Assembly (NCBI RefSeq): GCF_025148285.1
Contig: NZ_CP102268.1
Location: forward strand, 1,302,001 to 1,366,000
DNA: 64,000 nucleotides
Direction of reading: 5' to 3'
Source of the DNA: Marvinbryantia formatexigens DSM 14469
GTDB taxonomy: Bacteria; Bacillota; Clostridia; Lachnospirales; Lachnospiraceae
Part shown: positions 18,930 to 27,446 of the stretch, in pieces
Layout: the number at the start of each line of letters is the position of its first letter
How positions within the stretch are numbered: position 1 is the stretch's first letter
Made by a program: the position numbers and the translations under genes
The notes under the pieces: model-generated
What the model was told of the DNA's origin: nothing
What the model saw: only the letters and a program-made list of their open reading frames with translations
Databases searched by the model: none

Positions 18930-18957
18930 TTGTGATTTTGTTGATTTTTTATATAAT
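18930..18957 (+). promoter_or_regulatory. Promoter of carB
   Basis: -35 TTGTGA (18930-18935), 16-nt spacer, -10 TATAAT (18952-18957); the start codon is 40 nt further on. Confidence 0.65.
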
Positions 18958-18996
18958 AGAATAAGAAATGCAATTACTTCACAGGAGGATATATGA

Positions 18997-21900
18997 ATGC
19001 CCAAAAGAACAGATATTCACAAAGTGCTCATTATTGGTTCCGGTCCGATCGTTATCGGACAGGCATGTGAGTTCGATTATTCCGGCACGCAGGCGTGCAA
19101 GGCGCTGAAGAAGCTTGGTTACGAGATTGTGCTCGTCAATTCCAACCCTGCCACCATCATGACAGACCCGGAGACCGCGGATGTCACCTACATTGAACCG
19201 CTGAACGTAGAACGTCTGGAACAGATTATCCAGAAGGAACGTCCGGACGCGCTGCTCCCCAATCTCGGCGGACAGTCCGGTCTGAATCTGTGTGCCGAAT
19301 TATATAAGGCAGGCATCCTGGACAAATATGGCGTAAAGGTAATCGGCGTGCAGGTGGATGCCATCGAGCGCGGCGAGGACCGTATCGAATTTAAAAAAGC
19401 GATGAACGCTCTCGGCATCGAGATGGCGCGCAGTGAAGTGGCGTATTCGGTGGAGGAGGCGCTCGCCATCGCAGATAATCTCGGCTATCCGGTCGTTCTG
19501 CGCCCGGCATACACGATGGGCGGCGCCGGCGGCGGTCTTGTCTACAACCGCGAAGAGCTGAAAACTGTCTGCGCCAGAGGTCTGCAGGCAAGCCTTGTGG
19601 GGCAGGTGCTGGTGGAAGAATCCATTATCGGCTGGGAAGAGCTGGAGCTGGAGGTCGTGCGCGACGCTGACAACAACATGATTACCGTCTGCTTCATCGA
19701 AAATATCGACCCGATGGGCGTTCACACCGGCGACTCCTTCTGCTCCGCCCCGATGCTCACCATCTCCGAAGAGTGTCAGAAGCGTCTGCAGGAGCAGGCA
19801 TATAAAATTGTCGAGTCTGTCCAGGTCATCGGCGGAACCAACGTACAGTTTGCACACGATCCGGTCAGCGACCGCATCATCGTTATCGAAATCAACCCGC
19901 GTACCTCGCGTTCCTCCGCGCTGGCATCCAAAGCCACCGGTTTCCCGATCGCACTGGTATCCGCCATGCTTGCCGCCGGTCTTACCTTAAAAGACATTCC
20001 CTGTGGAAAATACGGCACCCTGGACAAATACGTGCCGGACGGCGATTATGTGGTCATCAAATTTGCGCGCTGGGCATTTGAGAAATTCAAGGGCGTCGAG
20101 GACAAGCTCGGCACACAGATGCGTGCTGTCGGCGAAGTCATGAGCATCGGCAAAACCTACAAGGAAGCCTTCCAGAAAGCCATCCGCAGTCTGGAGACCG
20201 GACGCTACGGTCTGGGACATGTGAAAAACTTCGACCAGTTGAGCAAAGATGAGCTGTTAAAGCTTCTGATCACTCCATCCAGCGAGCGTCATTTCATTAT
20301 GTACGAAGCGCTGCGCAAGGGCGCCACTACCGAAGAAATCTATGAGCTTACGAAAGTAAAAGCTTATTTCATCGACCAGATGCGCGAGCTTGTCGAGGAG
20401 GAAGAACAGATTCTGACATATAAAGGCTCCATGCTGCCCGACGAGCTGCTGATTACCGCAAAGAAGGATGGCTTTTCCGACAAATATTTAAGCCAGCTTC
20501 TGGAAGTTCCGGAGGAGGATATCCGCAGCCGCCGCATCAGCCTCGGCGCAGAGGAAGCGTGGGAGGGCGTACATGTAAGCGGCACGCAGGACAGTGCTTA
20601 CTACTACTCCACCTACAATGCGCCGGATAAAAATCCGGTGAACGAAGACAAGCCAAAGATTATGATTCTCGGCGGCGGACCGAACCGCATCGGACAGGGC
20701 ATCGAATTTGACTACTGCTGCGTTCACGCGGCGCTGGCGCTGAAAAAGCTCGGCTTTGAGACGATCATCGTAAACTGCAACCCGGAAACGGTTTCCACGG
20801 ATTACGATACCTCCGACAAGCTTTACTTCGAGCCGCTCACACTGGAGGACGTGCTCAGTATATATAAGAAAGAAAAGCCGCTCGGCGTCATCGCGCAGTT
20901 TGGCGGACAGACGCCGCTCAATCTCGCCGCTGACCTGGAGAAAAACGGCGTGAAGATTCTCGGCACCTCTCCGTCCGTCATCGACCTGGCAGAGGACCGT
21001 GACCAGTTCCGCGAAATGATGGAAAAACTGGAAATCCCGATGCCGGAATCCGGCATGGCAGTCAATGTAGAAGAGGCTCTGTCGATTGCAAAACAGATCG
21101 GCTATCCGGTGATGGTGCGTCCTTCCTACGTACTCGGCGGACGCGGCATGGAAGTCGTTTACGACGACGAAAGCATGACCGAATACATGAAAGCGGCTGT
21201 CGGCGTGACGCCGGACCGTCCGATTCTGATCGACCGTTTCCTCAATCACGCAACCGAGTGCGAAGCGGATGCTATCAGCGACGGCACGCACGCTTTCGTT
21301 CCGGCGGTCATGGAGCACATTGAGCTTGCCGGCGTACATTCCGGCGACTCCGCCTGCATTATTCCGTCTGTGCATATCTCTGCGGAAAATGTGGAAACGA
21401 TCAAAGAATATACCCGGAAAATTGCCGAGGAAATGCACGTAAAGGGTCTGATGAACATGCAGTACGCTATCGAAAAGGGCAAAGTGTATGTGCTGGAGGC
21501 AAATCCGCGTGCATCCCGCACGGTACCGCTGGTATCGAAGGTCTGCAACATCCGCATGGTGCCGATCGCAACCGACATCATCACCTCGGAGCTGACCGGA
21601 CGTCCCTCGCCCGTGCCTTCCCTGAAGGAACAGGAGATCCCGAACTACGGCGTGAAGGAAGCGGTGTTCCCGTTCAATATGTTCCAGGAGGTCGATCCGA
21701 TCCTCGGACCGGAAATGCGCTCCACCGGCGAAGTGCTTGGTCTTTCCCGCTCCTACGGCGAAGCATTTTATAAGGCGCAGGAAGCCGCGCAGCAGAAGCT
21801 CCCGCTGGAGGGTACCGTGCTGATTTCCGTCAACCGCAAGGATAAAGCGGAGGTCGTGGAGGTTGCCCGCATGTTCGCGGACAACGGCTTTACCATCGTT

Positions 21901-22224
21901 GCCACCGGAACCACCTGCGACTTAATCACGGAAGCCGGCATTCCCGCCACAAAGGTGAAAAAGCTGTACGAAGGACGCCCGAACGTGCTGGATATGATTA
22001 CAAACGGCAAGATTGATTTGATTATCAACTCCCCGGTCGGCAAGGATTCCGTACACGACGACAGCTATCTGCGAAAGGCGGCGATCAAGGCAAAGATTCC
22101 GTACATGACCACCATCGCGGCGGCAAAAGCAACCGCAAGCGGTATTCACTATCTGAAAACCCACAAGAGCAGCGAGGTGAAATCCCTGCAGGAGCTGCAC
22201 AGTGAGATTCACGACAAGGCATAG
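18997..22224 (+). CDS. carB: Carbamoyl-phosphate synthase, large subunit
   Basis: Makes carbamoyl phosphate for arginine and pyrimidine synthesis, using ammonia from the CarA glutaminase subunit. It is full length (1075 residues). Two homologous synthetase halves each have the start motif (VLIIGSGPIVIGQACEFDYS and IMILGGGPNRIGQGIEFDY) and ATP-grasp motifs (TMGGAGGG and VLGGRGMEVVY). A C-terminal methylglyoxal-synthase-like allosteric domain begins near residue 935. AGGAGG is upstream and the ATG at 18997 gives the family N-terminus MPKRTDIHKVLIIGSG. No carA gene lies next to it, which is unusual; the subunit must be encoded elsewhere. Confidence 0.96.
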   Translation: MPKRTDIHKVLIIGSGPIVIGQACEFDYSGTQACKALKKLGYEIVLVNSNPATIMTDPETADVTYIEPLNVERLEQIIQKERPDALLPNLGGQSGLNLCAELYKAGILDKYGVKVIGVQVDAIERGEDRIEFKKAMNALGIEMARSEVAYSVEEALAIADNLGYPVVLRPAYTMGGAGGGLVYNREELKTVCARGLQASLVGQVLVEESIIGWEELELEVVRDADNNMITVCFIENIDPMGVHTGDSFCSAPMLTISEECQKRLQEQAYKIVESVQVIGGTNVQFAHDPVSDRIIVIEINPRTSRSSALASKATGFPIALVSAMLAAGLTLKDIPCGKYGTLDKYVPDGDYVVIKFARWAFEKFKGVEDKLGTQMRAVGEVMSIGKTYKEAFQKAIRSLETGRYGLGHVKNFDQLSKDELLKLLITPSSERHFIMYEALRKGATTEEIYELTKVKAYFIDQMRELVEEEEQILTYKGSMLPDELLITAKKDGFSDKYLSQLLEVPEEDIRSRRISLGAEEAWEGVHVSGTQDSAYYYSTYNAPDKNPVNEDKPKIMILGGGPNRIGQGIEFDYCCVHAALALKKLGFETIIVNCNPETVSTDYDTSDKLYFEPLTLEDVLSIYKKEKPLGVIAQFGGQTPLNLAADLEKNGVKILGTSPSVIDLAEDRDQFREMMEKLEIPMPESGMAVNVEEALSIAKQIGYPVMVRPSYVLGGRGMEVVYDDESMTEYMKAAVGVTPDRPILIDRFLNHATECEADAISDGTHAFVPAVMEHIELAGVHSGDSACIIPSVHISAENVETIKEYTRKIAEEMHVKGLMNMQYAIEKGKVYVLEANPRASRTVPLVSKVCNIRMVPIATDIITSELTGRPSPVPSLKEQEIPNYGVKEAVFPFNMFQEVDPILGPEMRSTGEVLGLSRSYGEAFYKAQEAAQQKLPLEGTVLISVNRKDKAEVVEVARMFADNGFTIVATGTTCDLITEAGIPATKVKKLYEGRPNVLDMITNGKIDLIINSPVGKDSVHDDSYLRKAAIKAKIPYMTTIAAAKATASGIHYLKTHKSSEVKSLQELHSEIHDKA

Positions 22225-22260
22225 CCGGATGCAGACAACATATTAACAGAAATTACACAT

Positions 22261-22294
22261 TGGCGGCAGGAAATATCGTTTTCCTGCCGCCAGT
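22261..22294 (+). terminator. Terminator of carB
   Basis: A long stem (TGGCGGCAGGAAA with its complement) and short loop, 36 nt past the carB stop, followed by a weak T-run (GTTTAA). Confidence 0.65.
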
Positions 22295-22309
22295 TTAATA
22301 ATAAGGTTA

Positions 22310-22338
22310 TTGCATTGTTTCTGTATATAGAATAAAAT
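22310..22338 (+). promoter_or_regulatory. Promoter of the sugar kinase gene
   Basis: -35 TTGCAT (22310-22315), 17-nt spacer, -10 TAAAAT (22333-22338). Confidence 0.55.
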
Positions 22339-22383
22339 AGAAATAGCAGATTTTCGTGAAAAATTTCCACAAGGAGGACTCTT

Positions 22384-23472
22384 ATGCAGCACCACAATCC
22401 ATTATTACGCGACAATGACAGCGAAAACAAATTTATCACCATCGGGGAAATCATGCTCCGGCTGACGCCGCCAAACTATGAAAAAATCCGTATGGCTTCC
22501 AGCTTTGAGGCAAGCTACGGCGGCAGCGAGGCAAATATCGCGCTGGCTCTTGCCAATCTGGGCGTGGACAGCACTTTTTTCAGCGTTGTCCCGAACAACA
22601 GCCTCGGCAAAAGCGCCATCCGTATGCTGCGCAGCAACGACGTGCACTGCACGCCGGTCATTTTAAGTACGCCGGAGCAGACGCCGACACATCGGCTTGG
22701 CAGCTATTATCTGGAGACCGGCTACGGAATCCGCGCAAGCAAGGTTATTTACGACCGCAAGAACAGCGCCATCACAGAATTTGATTTTGATACGATTGAC
22801 CTTGCCGAGCTTCTGGATGGCTTTACCTGGCTCCATTTAAGTGGCATCACTCCGGCGCTTGCACCGAACTGCCGCAAACTGATTATGGACTGTCTGAAGG
22901 TTGCCAAAGAAAAAGGCATCACCGTCAGCTTCGACGGCAACTTCCGCAGCAAGCTCTGGACCTGGGAGGAAGCCCGCGACTACTGCACCGAATGTCTCCC
23001 CTATATCGACGTCCTTCTCGGCATCGAGCCATATCATCTGTGGCGCGACGAAAACGACCACAGTAAAGGCGATGTTAAAGACGGTGTTCCGCTGCAGCCG
23101 AGCTACGAGCAGCAGGATGAGATTTTCCAGAAATTCATCGAGAGCTACCCGAATCTTAAATGCATCGCCCGCCATGTGCGCTATGCACACAGCGGAAGTG
23201 AAAACAGCTTAAAGGCGTTTATGTGGTACGAGGGGCATACCTTCGAGAGTAAGCTCTTCACCTTCAATATTCTCGACCGCGTGGGCGGCGGCGACGCCTT
23301 TGCCAGCGGTCTGATCTACGCCATGATGCACGACTACAAACCAATGGATATGGTAAACTTCGCCGTAGCCAGCAGCGCCATCAAGCACACCATCCGGGGT
23401 GATGCAAATATTACAGATGATGTTTCCACCATCCGCAACCTGATGAACATGAACTACGATATTAAGAGATAA
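22384..23472 (+). CDS. PfkB-family sugar kinase, probable 2-dehydro-3-deoxygluconokinase
   Basis: Cytosolic sugar-acid kinase. After a 16-residue tail it has the PfkB start (FITIGEIMLRLTPPNYEKI), the GGSEANIALALANLG substrate region and the anion-hole/catalytic motif DRVGGGDAFASGLIYA near residue 305. It is about 25 residues longer than typical KdgK. It has no aldolase or uronate genes beside it, so KDG as substrate rests on sequence style only; other PfkB substrates are possible. AAGGAGG lies six nt before the ATG. Confidence 0.75.
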   Translation: MQHHNPLLRDNDSENKFITIGEIMLRLTPPNYEKIRMASSFEASYGGSEANIALALANLGVDSTFFSVVPNNSLGKSAIRMLRSNDVHCTPVILSTPEQTPTHRLGSYYLETGYGIRASKVIYDRKNSAITEFDFDTIDLAELLDGFTWLHLSGITPALAPNCRKLIMDCLKVAKEKGITVSFDGNFRSKLWTWEEARDYCTECLPYIDVLLGIEPYHLWRDENDHSKGDVKDGVPLQPSYEQQDEIFQKFIESYPNLKCIARHVRYAHSGSENSLKAFMWYEGHTFESKLFTFNILDRVGGGDAFASGLIYAMMHDYKPMDMVNFAVASSAIKHTIRGDANITDDVSTIRNLMNMNYDIKR

Positions 23473-23483
23473 TATCCGGCCCG

Positions 23484-23532
23484 GTCTCAAAAGATCAGGC
23501 AGCCAACATGATACGTAGCCGCTGCAAGGATC
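23484..23532. repeat. Copy 1 of a feoB-3'-end-like direct repeat
   Basis: About 49 bp that resemble 23877-23925, including an identical 16-nt core GGCAGCCAACATGATA. Read on the minus strand both copies would encode the same C-terminal peptide style (AYHVGCLLF-stop in copy 2). The two copies bracket about 390 bp holding a dispersed repeat, a small-RNA unit and a toxin remnant. Confidence 0.6.
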
Positions 23533-23545
23533 AGTGACACAATTC

Positions 23546-23620
23546 TCATTCGCGAAGCGAATTTTAAATGGATTTGCGAAGGCTACCGCGAACAGAGTGA
23601 ACAGTAAGTATTCACAAAAA
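23546..23620 (+). repeat. Dispersed leader repeat, copy A
   Basis: About 70 bp closely similar to 46348-46420, beginning with the inverted repeat ATTCGC-GAA-GCGAAT and continuing through TTTGC.AA..CT.CCGC.AACAGAG. In both places a strong promoter follows within roughly 120 bp. The element is non-coding as far as I can tell. Confidence 0.6.
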
Positions 23621-23659
23621 ACTCACAAAAAATACACCAATTTTGCACCGGATAGCATA

Positions 23660-23688
23660 TTGAAATCCTTATCCGCATATGCTATAAT
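23660..23688 (+). promoter_or_regulatory. Promoter of candidate small RNA
   Basis: -35 TTGAAA (23660-23665), 17-nt spacer, perfect -10 TATAAT (23683-23688). No protein-coding gene follows before the terminator. Confidence 0.6.
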
Positions 23689-23694
23689 GCCAGT

Positions 23695-23767
23695 AGGCAA
23701 AAAGATAACACAAGTCCATTGTGGACGACAACGAAAAGCCCCAGTGTTCCAGCACCGGGGCTTTTCT
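23695..23767 (+). ncRNA. Candidate small RNA, antitoxin-like, convergent to a toxin remnant
   Basis: A transcript of about 73 nt is predicted between the promoter and the terminator. It contains a small hairpin (GTCCA-TTG-TGGAC) and ends in the terminator stem. A truncated Fst/Ldr-like toxin frame on the other strand points at the same terminator, the convergent arrangement of par-type type I toxin-antitoxin loci. No experimental support. Confidence 0.4.
23734..23765. terminator. Bidirectional terminator shared by sRNA and toxin remnant
   Basis: AAAAGCCCC/GGGGCTTTT arms around a 14-nt loop that can itself pair. It has A-runs before and T-runs after the stem, so it should work on both strands. 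Confidence 0.75.
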
Positions 23768-23816
23768 ATTCCCTATTTTGGAATGGCAGGGCTTAGGACC
23801 ATAGGCTAGTTACCGA

Positions 23817-23879
23817 CTATTCATCGCCGTCTAACCATTTGATGATGTAATGGCAAATTACACCAGCCGCGGCGGCGTC
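23817..23879 (-). pseudogene. Truncated Fst/Ldr-like type I toxin frame
   Basis: The minus strand encodes the C-terminal end AAAGVICHYIIKWLDGDE before a TAG stop at 23817. A short hydrophobic helix ending in WLD plus acidic residues is the style of Fst/Ldr-type membrane toxins. No start codon is present: in the same frame the codon just upstream is the TGA ending the feoB remnant, so the N-terminal half is gone. I infer family membership from pattern only. Confidence 0.45.
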
Positions 23880-24401
23880 TCAAAAAAGCAGGCAGCCAAC
23901 ATGATAAGCGACCGCCGCAAGGCTTTCGCCTGCAGATACAGAATCCGGAGATTCCACACTTGGTTCAATCATTCTTCCGATCCGGTACAGGACGCTCCGC
24001 GAAAGCTTTCCATCCGCTGTGTAGGAAAGCGCCCACATGATCACAAACACAACGATCACAATGCGGATCGCCCGTTTAAATGCTGCTGCCATCCTCTGGT
24101 CCCATGTGTCAAGCACACGCACACCGGTCGCACTGGCAATATTGCAGCCAAAACTCACAAGGAACGGCATGACCGCTTTTCCGTGAAGTCCAAGATGCCG
24201 CATAGTTCCATCAAACACATAGGAGATGCGGACCATATAGCCGATTTCTTCCTCAGAATTTGCTGCAAGGCTGTATGTGCCGGGAAGGTCTGCCACCTTA
24301 TATGTATTTTCCCCATGCCGGAAGGTGCCTGTATTTTGCTCCATGATTTCGCATCCATTCCGGCCTTCTGCCTGTTTTTCTTGACAGTTCTCTGTTTCCA
24401 T
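23880..24401 (-). pseudogene. feoB: Decayed ferrous iron transporter (feoB remnant)
   Basis: A 173-codon open frame joins three separate pieces of FeoB: the G-domain switch region (YKVADLPGTYSLAANSEEE), part of the membrane core (YVFDGTMRHLGLHGKAVMPF, FGCN, then IVVFVIMWALSY), and a C-terminal tail. The Walker A (GNPNCGKT-type) motif, most G-domain residues and several helices are missing. Intact FeoB has about 600-800 residues. The remaining blocks are in order and in frame, as if several in-frame deletions occurred. It cannot be a working iron transporter. Confidence 0.75.
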
Positions 24402-24514
24402 GATAACCTGTACTTCACATTTGGATTATACAGACGGGCAGGCAAAAGAGCCCTTTTTAAAACTATGAGGATTATCGAAAAATCTGGATACCATCTCAGA
24501 AGGGAGCAATTGAT

Positions 24515-25285
24515 ATGGAGCTTCTCACAACAATTATCGTCACCTTTTTTGCAGGCATGGGCGCCGGACTTGGCACCGGCTTTGCCGGCATGAGCGCCGC
24601 TGCAGTTATCAGTCCCATGCTGATTACCTTTCTCGGCATGGATTCCTATATGGCGGTGGGCATTGCCCTGTCCTCCGATGTGCTCGCAAGCGCCGTCTCG
24701 GCATACACCTATGGAAAAAATAAAAATCTCGACATTAAAAACGGTCTGATTATGATGGTAAGCGTGCTCATTTTCACCGTCGTCGGGAGCTACGTTGCCA
24801 GTCTGGTCCCGCCAGCCACAATGGGCAATTTTTCCGTATTCATGACGCTCCTGCTCGGCATCAAATTTATTGTAAAGCCGGTTATGACCACAAAAGAAGC
24901 CATGCAGAATGTATCGGCCAGAAAAAGAGCCGTCCAGTCCATCATCTGCGGTATCCTGATTGGCTTTATCTGCGGTTTCATCGGCGCCGGCGGCGGAATG
25001 ATGATGCTCCTTATTCTGACAACGGTTCTCGGATATGAACTGAAAACCGCGGTTGGCACCAGCGTATTCATCATGACCTTTACCGCACTGACCGGCGCAG
25101 TCTCTCACTTTACGATCGGAGGAGCTCCCGACTGGACAGTCTGGATACTTTGTGTTGTATTCACGCTTCTCTGGGCAAGAATCGCCGCCGTATTTGCTAA
25201 TAAAGCTGAACCAAAAACGCTCAACCGGGCGACTGGAATTGTTCTTGTGATATTGGGAGCGGTTATCCTGCTTTTTCCCGGCTGA
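24515..25285 (+). CDS. TSUP family anion exporter (TauE/SafE-like)
   Basis: Membrane protein of 256 residues with eight predicted helices in two repeats. The family motifs are present: GAGLGTGFAGMSAAAVISPM in the first half and GFICGFIGAGGGMMMLLIL in the second. TSUP proteins move sulfite, sulfonates or other small anions; no sulfur genes are adjacent, so the substrate is open. The ATG has GGGAG ten nt upstream. It lies just downstream of the decayed feoB patch. Confidence 0.82.
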   Translation: MELLTTIIVTFFAGMGAGLGTGFAGMSAAAVISPMLITFLGMDSYMAVGIALSSDVLASAVSAYTYGKNKNLDIKNGLIMMVSVLIFTVVGSYVASLVPPATMGNFSVFMTLLLGIKFIVKPVMTTKEAMQNVSARKRAVQSIICGILIGFICGFIGAGGGMMMLLILTTVLGYELKTAVGTSVFIMTFTALTGAVSHFTIGGAPDWTVWILCVVFTLLWARIAAVFANKAEPKTLNRATGIVLVILGAVILLFPG

Positions 25286-25427
25286 TGCTCCGCCTGTAGA
25301 TGATACTTATTTCTGATGCCACATGATGTTGCCCGACAAATGATTCCCCCGGACATCACAAAACATGTTTTTATGTCCATTTGTCCTCTGGCTCATCACA
25401 TAAATTTTACATGAATTGGAGATTACT

Positions 25428-26270
25428 ATGAAACAGAATTTTAAGCTCACTGTCACTTACGACGGCACACGCTATCATGGCTGGGAAGCAAAGCCAGGCA
25501 TTGAAATGACTATTCAGGGAAAACTGGAAGCTGTACTGACAAAAATGCTGGCGTTTCCGGATGACGTCCCGGTTCAAAGTCTTATAGCCCCCGCTGCCAG
25601 CGTGGTATCCTGCAATCCGGGCGCAGCGGACGGGATGCCCGGTTGCCCGGTGCCGGTCAAAGTTATCGGAGCCGGCCGGACAGACGCCGGCGTACATGCG
25701 AGGGAAATGACGGCAAATGTTCATCTGGACACCGCCATGCTCCCCGGTGATATCCGTGATTATCTGAACCGTTATCTTCCGGAGGATATCTGCGTCAGGG
25801 AGGTCTGCATCGTATCGGACCGTTTCCACAGCAGATATAATGCCACCGGAAAAACATACCGCTATACCTGCTTTACCGGCCCCCTGAAGCCGGTATTTGA
25901 CCGGAAATATGTATACGTACTGGATAAGACCCCGGATATAGCTGCAATGAAAAAAGCCGCCGGATATCTCTGCGGCACACATGATTTTGCAAGCTTTTGT
26001 GGAAATCCGAAAATGAAAAAATCAACAGTGCGAACGATTGATTCCATTGAAATCACACAAAATAATTCCTACCTGTATTTTATGTATCATGGCAACGGCT
26101 TTCTGCAGCATATGGTGCGCATTCTCACCGGCACCCTGCTGGAGACAGGCTACGGAAGGCGCTCTCCCGAAAGTATGCCGGAGCTTCTCGCCGCCAGGAA
26201 AAGAGCTCTGGCAGGTTTTCTGGCTCCTGCCCAGGGACTTTGCCTGATGAAAGTGGATTACGGAAGCTGA
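25428..26270 (+). CDS. truA: tRNA pseudouridine synthase A family protein
   Basis: Isomerises uridines in the tRNA anticodon arm (positions 38-40 in classical TruA). The N-terminus FKLTVTYDGTRYHGWEAKPG and the active-site motif GAGRTDAGVHAREM (catalytic Asp) are clear. The later segments FHSRYNATGKTYRYTCF and GNGFLQHMVRILTGTLLETG also fit. A ~25-residue insertion (QSLIAPAASVVSCNPGAADG) precedes the active site and is not in standard TruA. The ATG at 25428 has GGAG six nt upstream. It is probably a second TruA paralogue, as Firmicutes usually have one in the ribosomal protein region. Confidence 0.85.
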   Translation: MKQNFKLTVTYDGTRYHGWEAKPGIEMTIQGKLEAVLTKMLAFPDDVPVQSLIAPAASVVSCNPGAADGMPGCPVPVKVIGAGRTDAGVHAREMTANVHLDTAMLPGDIRDYLNRYLPEDICVREVCIVSDRFHSRYNATGKTYRYTCFTGPLKPVFDRKYVYVLDKTPDIAAMKKAAGYLCGTHDFASFCGNPKMKKSTVRTIDSIEITQNNSYLYFMYHGNGFLQHMVRILTGTLLETGYGRRSPESMPELLAARKRALAGFLAPAQGLCLMKVDYGS

Positions 26271-26339
26271 TGCGGCACCCCGGCGTCATCCCCGCCCCTC
26301 TCCAGAGCACAGTCCGTACACTGAAGCCTGCCGTGCCGC

Positions 26340-26609
26340 TTAATGCTTTATCCCGCTAAGTCCTTTGATATCCGGCTTCTGGTCTGCGTGCGTATAATTC
26401 TTCATTTCCGTTTTGAGCTGCTCATTTATGTCATTATAATAAGAAATCTGTTTCGATTTCAGCGTTCCATTCTGTTTGTATTCTTCAAACAGTGTTAAAA
26501 ATTGCCGGTAATTTTCCTGTGCAGCATCCTTATAATTATTTGATGCATTTGCATGAAGACGTAAAAGCAGCTCCTCCAGGTTTTTATTCTTTTTTCCAAA
26601 CTGAAACAT
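26340..26609 (-). CDS. Small hypothetical helical protein
   Basis: 89 residues, charged, predicted mostly helical (FQFGKKNKNLEELLLRLHAN; DAAQENYRQFLTLFEEYKQN). No signal peptide or membrane segment. An AGGAGG site six nt before the ATG and a 37-nt gap to the HD-domain gene support a real gene at the end of the operon. I do not recognise its family. Confidence 0.65.
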   Translation of the reverse strand: MFQFGKKNKNLEELLLRLHANASNNYKDAAQENYRQFLTLFEEYKQNGTLKSKQISYYNDINEQLKTEMKNYTHADQKPDIKGLSGIKH

Positions 26610-26646
26610 TGTTTACCTCCTGCTGTTCAGCCAAAACATCACATAT

Positions 26647-27414
26647 CTATATTCCAGCGGAATTAATCCGCTCTCTGATATATTTCTCCGTCTCCTCCAG
26701 AATTATTTCTACCCGTTTTTTTGTTTCTGCATCTACAAAACAGGTTCTGTCAAACGGCGCACGGTAATATTTTTCTTCCGTCAGAATCTCCAGGCTCTCT
26801 GCAAAATTCATATCATAAAAGAAGCCCAGAAAAGAAACCCATTTGTCCAATCCTGTTTTTCTCTCTTCCTTTTTCACACACTCATGGCGAAGAATACTAT
26901 TATAGACAGCATCCGTAATTGTCTCCCCCGCCACCTGCTCTTCCGTCTCACCCATTGTATCCACCATATTCTCGCAGGCAAATACACGGAAGATGTCACA
27001 TTTGTCGGCGTCCCGAATCAGCCTGCACAAAAACTCTGTGTGACCATCCAGTCCCGGTTCTATCTGGTAGCGGTTGTGATTCCGTATCGCTGTCAGAATC
27101 ATCTGCTGCTTCGCCTCCGGCAGCTCAGCAAGGAAGCCCTCCTGCTTCAGCACCTCGCATCCCAGCTCCGCATGGTCTACACTCAGATGATCCAGAAAGG
27201 TATCATACCGTCTCACCTGCTCAAACCGTCCGATGTCATGAAACACTGCACAGATATGTGCCATTTCACATGTTTCCCCGTCCAGGTGCAGCTTTTTCGT
27301 AAGCCGGTCCATTACCTTTGCCACTTCCAGCGTATGTAATATTTTCAGTTCTATCTTTCCATTACTCCGGTCATACCTATCCGTATACTTCAAAAATATT
27401 GCTTCTGCATTCAT
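26647..27414 (-). CDS. HD-domain phosphohydrolase
   Basis: Cytosolic 255-residue protein with the HD metal-binding pattern: His in KILHTLEVAKVM, the HD pair in ICAVFHDIGRF, a later His in LSVDHAELGCEVL and Asp in CRLIRDADKCDIFRVF. HD proteins of this type hydrolyse nucleotides or nucleic-acid ends; the substrate cannot be read from the sequence. GGAGG is ten nt before the ATG. It is fifth of six genes in an operon with YaaA and an alkyltransferase-like protein, which suggests a stress or repair setting. Confidence 0.8.
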   Translation of the reverse strand: MNAEAIFLKYTDRYDRSNGKIELKILHTLEVAKVMDRLTKKLHLDGETCEMAHICAVFHDIGRFEQVRRYDTFLDHLSVDHAELGCEVLKQEGFLAELPEAKQQMILTAIRNHNRYQIEPGLDGHTEFLCRLIRDADKCDIFRVFACENMVDTMGETEEQVAGETITDAVYNSILRHECVKKEERKTGLDKWVSFLGFFYDMNFAESLEILTEEKYYRAPFDRTCFVDAETKKRVEIILEETEKYIRERINSAGI

Positions 27415-27446
27415 GAATCCTGTTCCTCCATATCATGGTACCTCCG

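Noticed and set aside
23695-23767. The sRNA unit as a short protein gene
   Set aside because: No start codon with a ribosome-binding site lies between the promoter and the terminator.
23534-23809. A 91-codon plus-strand frame over the dispersed repeat
   Set aside because: It starts before the promoter, crosses the terminator, and only the repeat portion resembles the frame before hicB; conservation is at DNA level.
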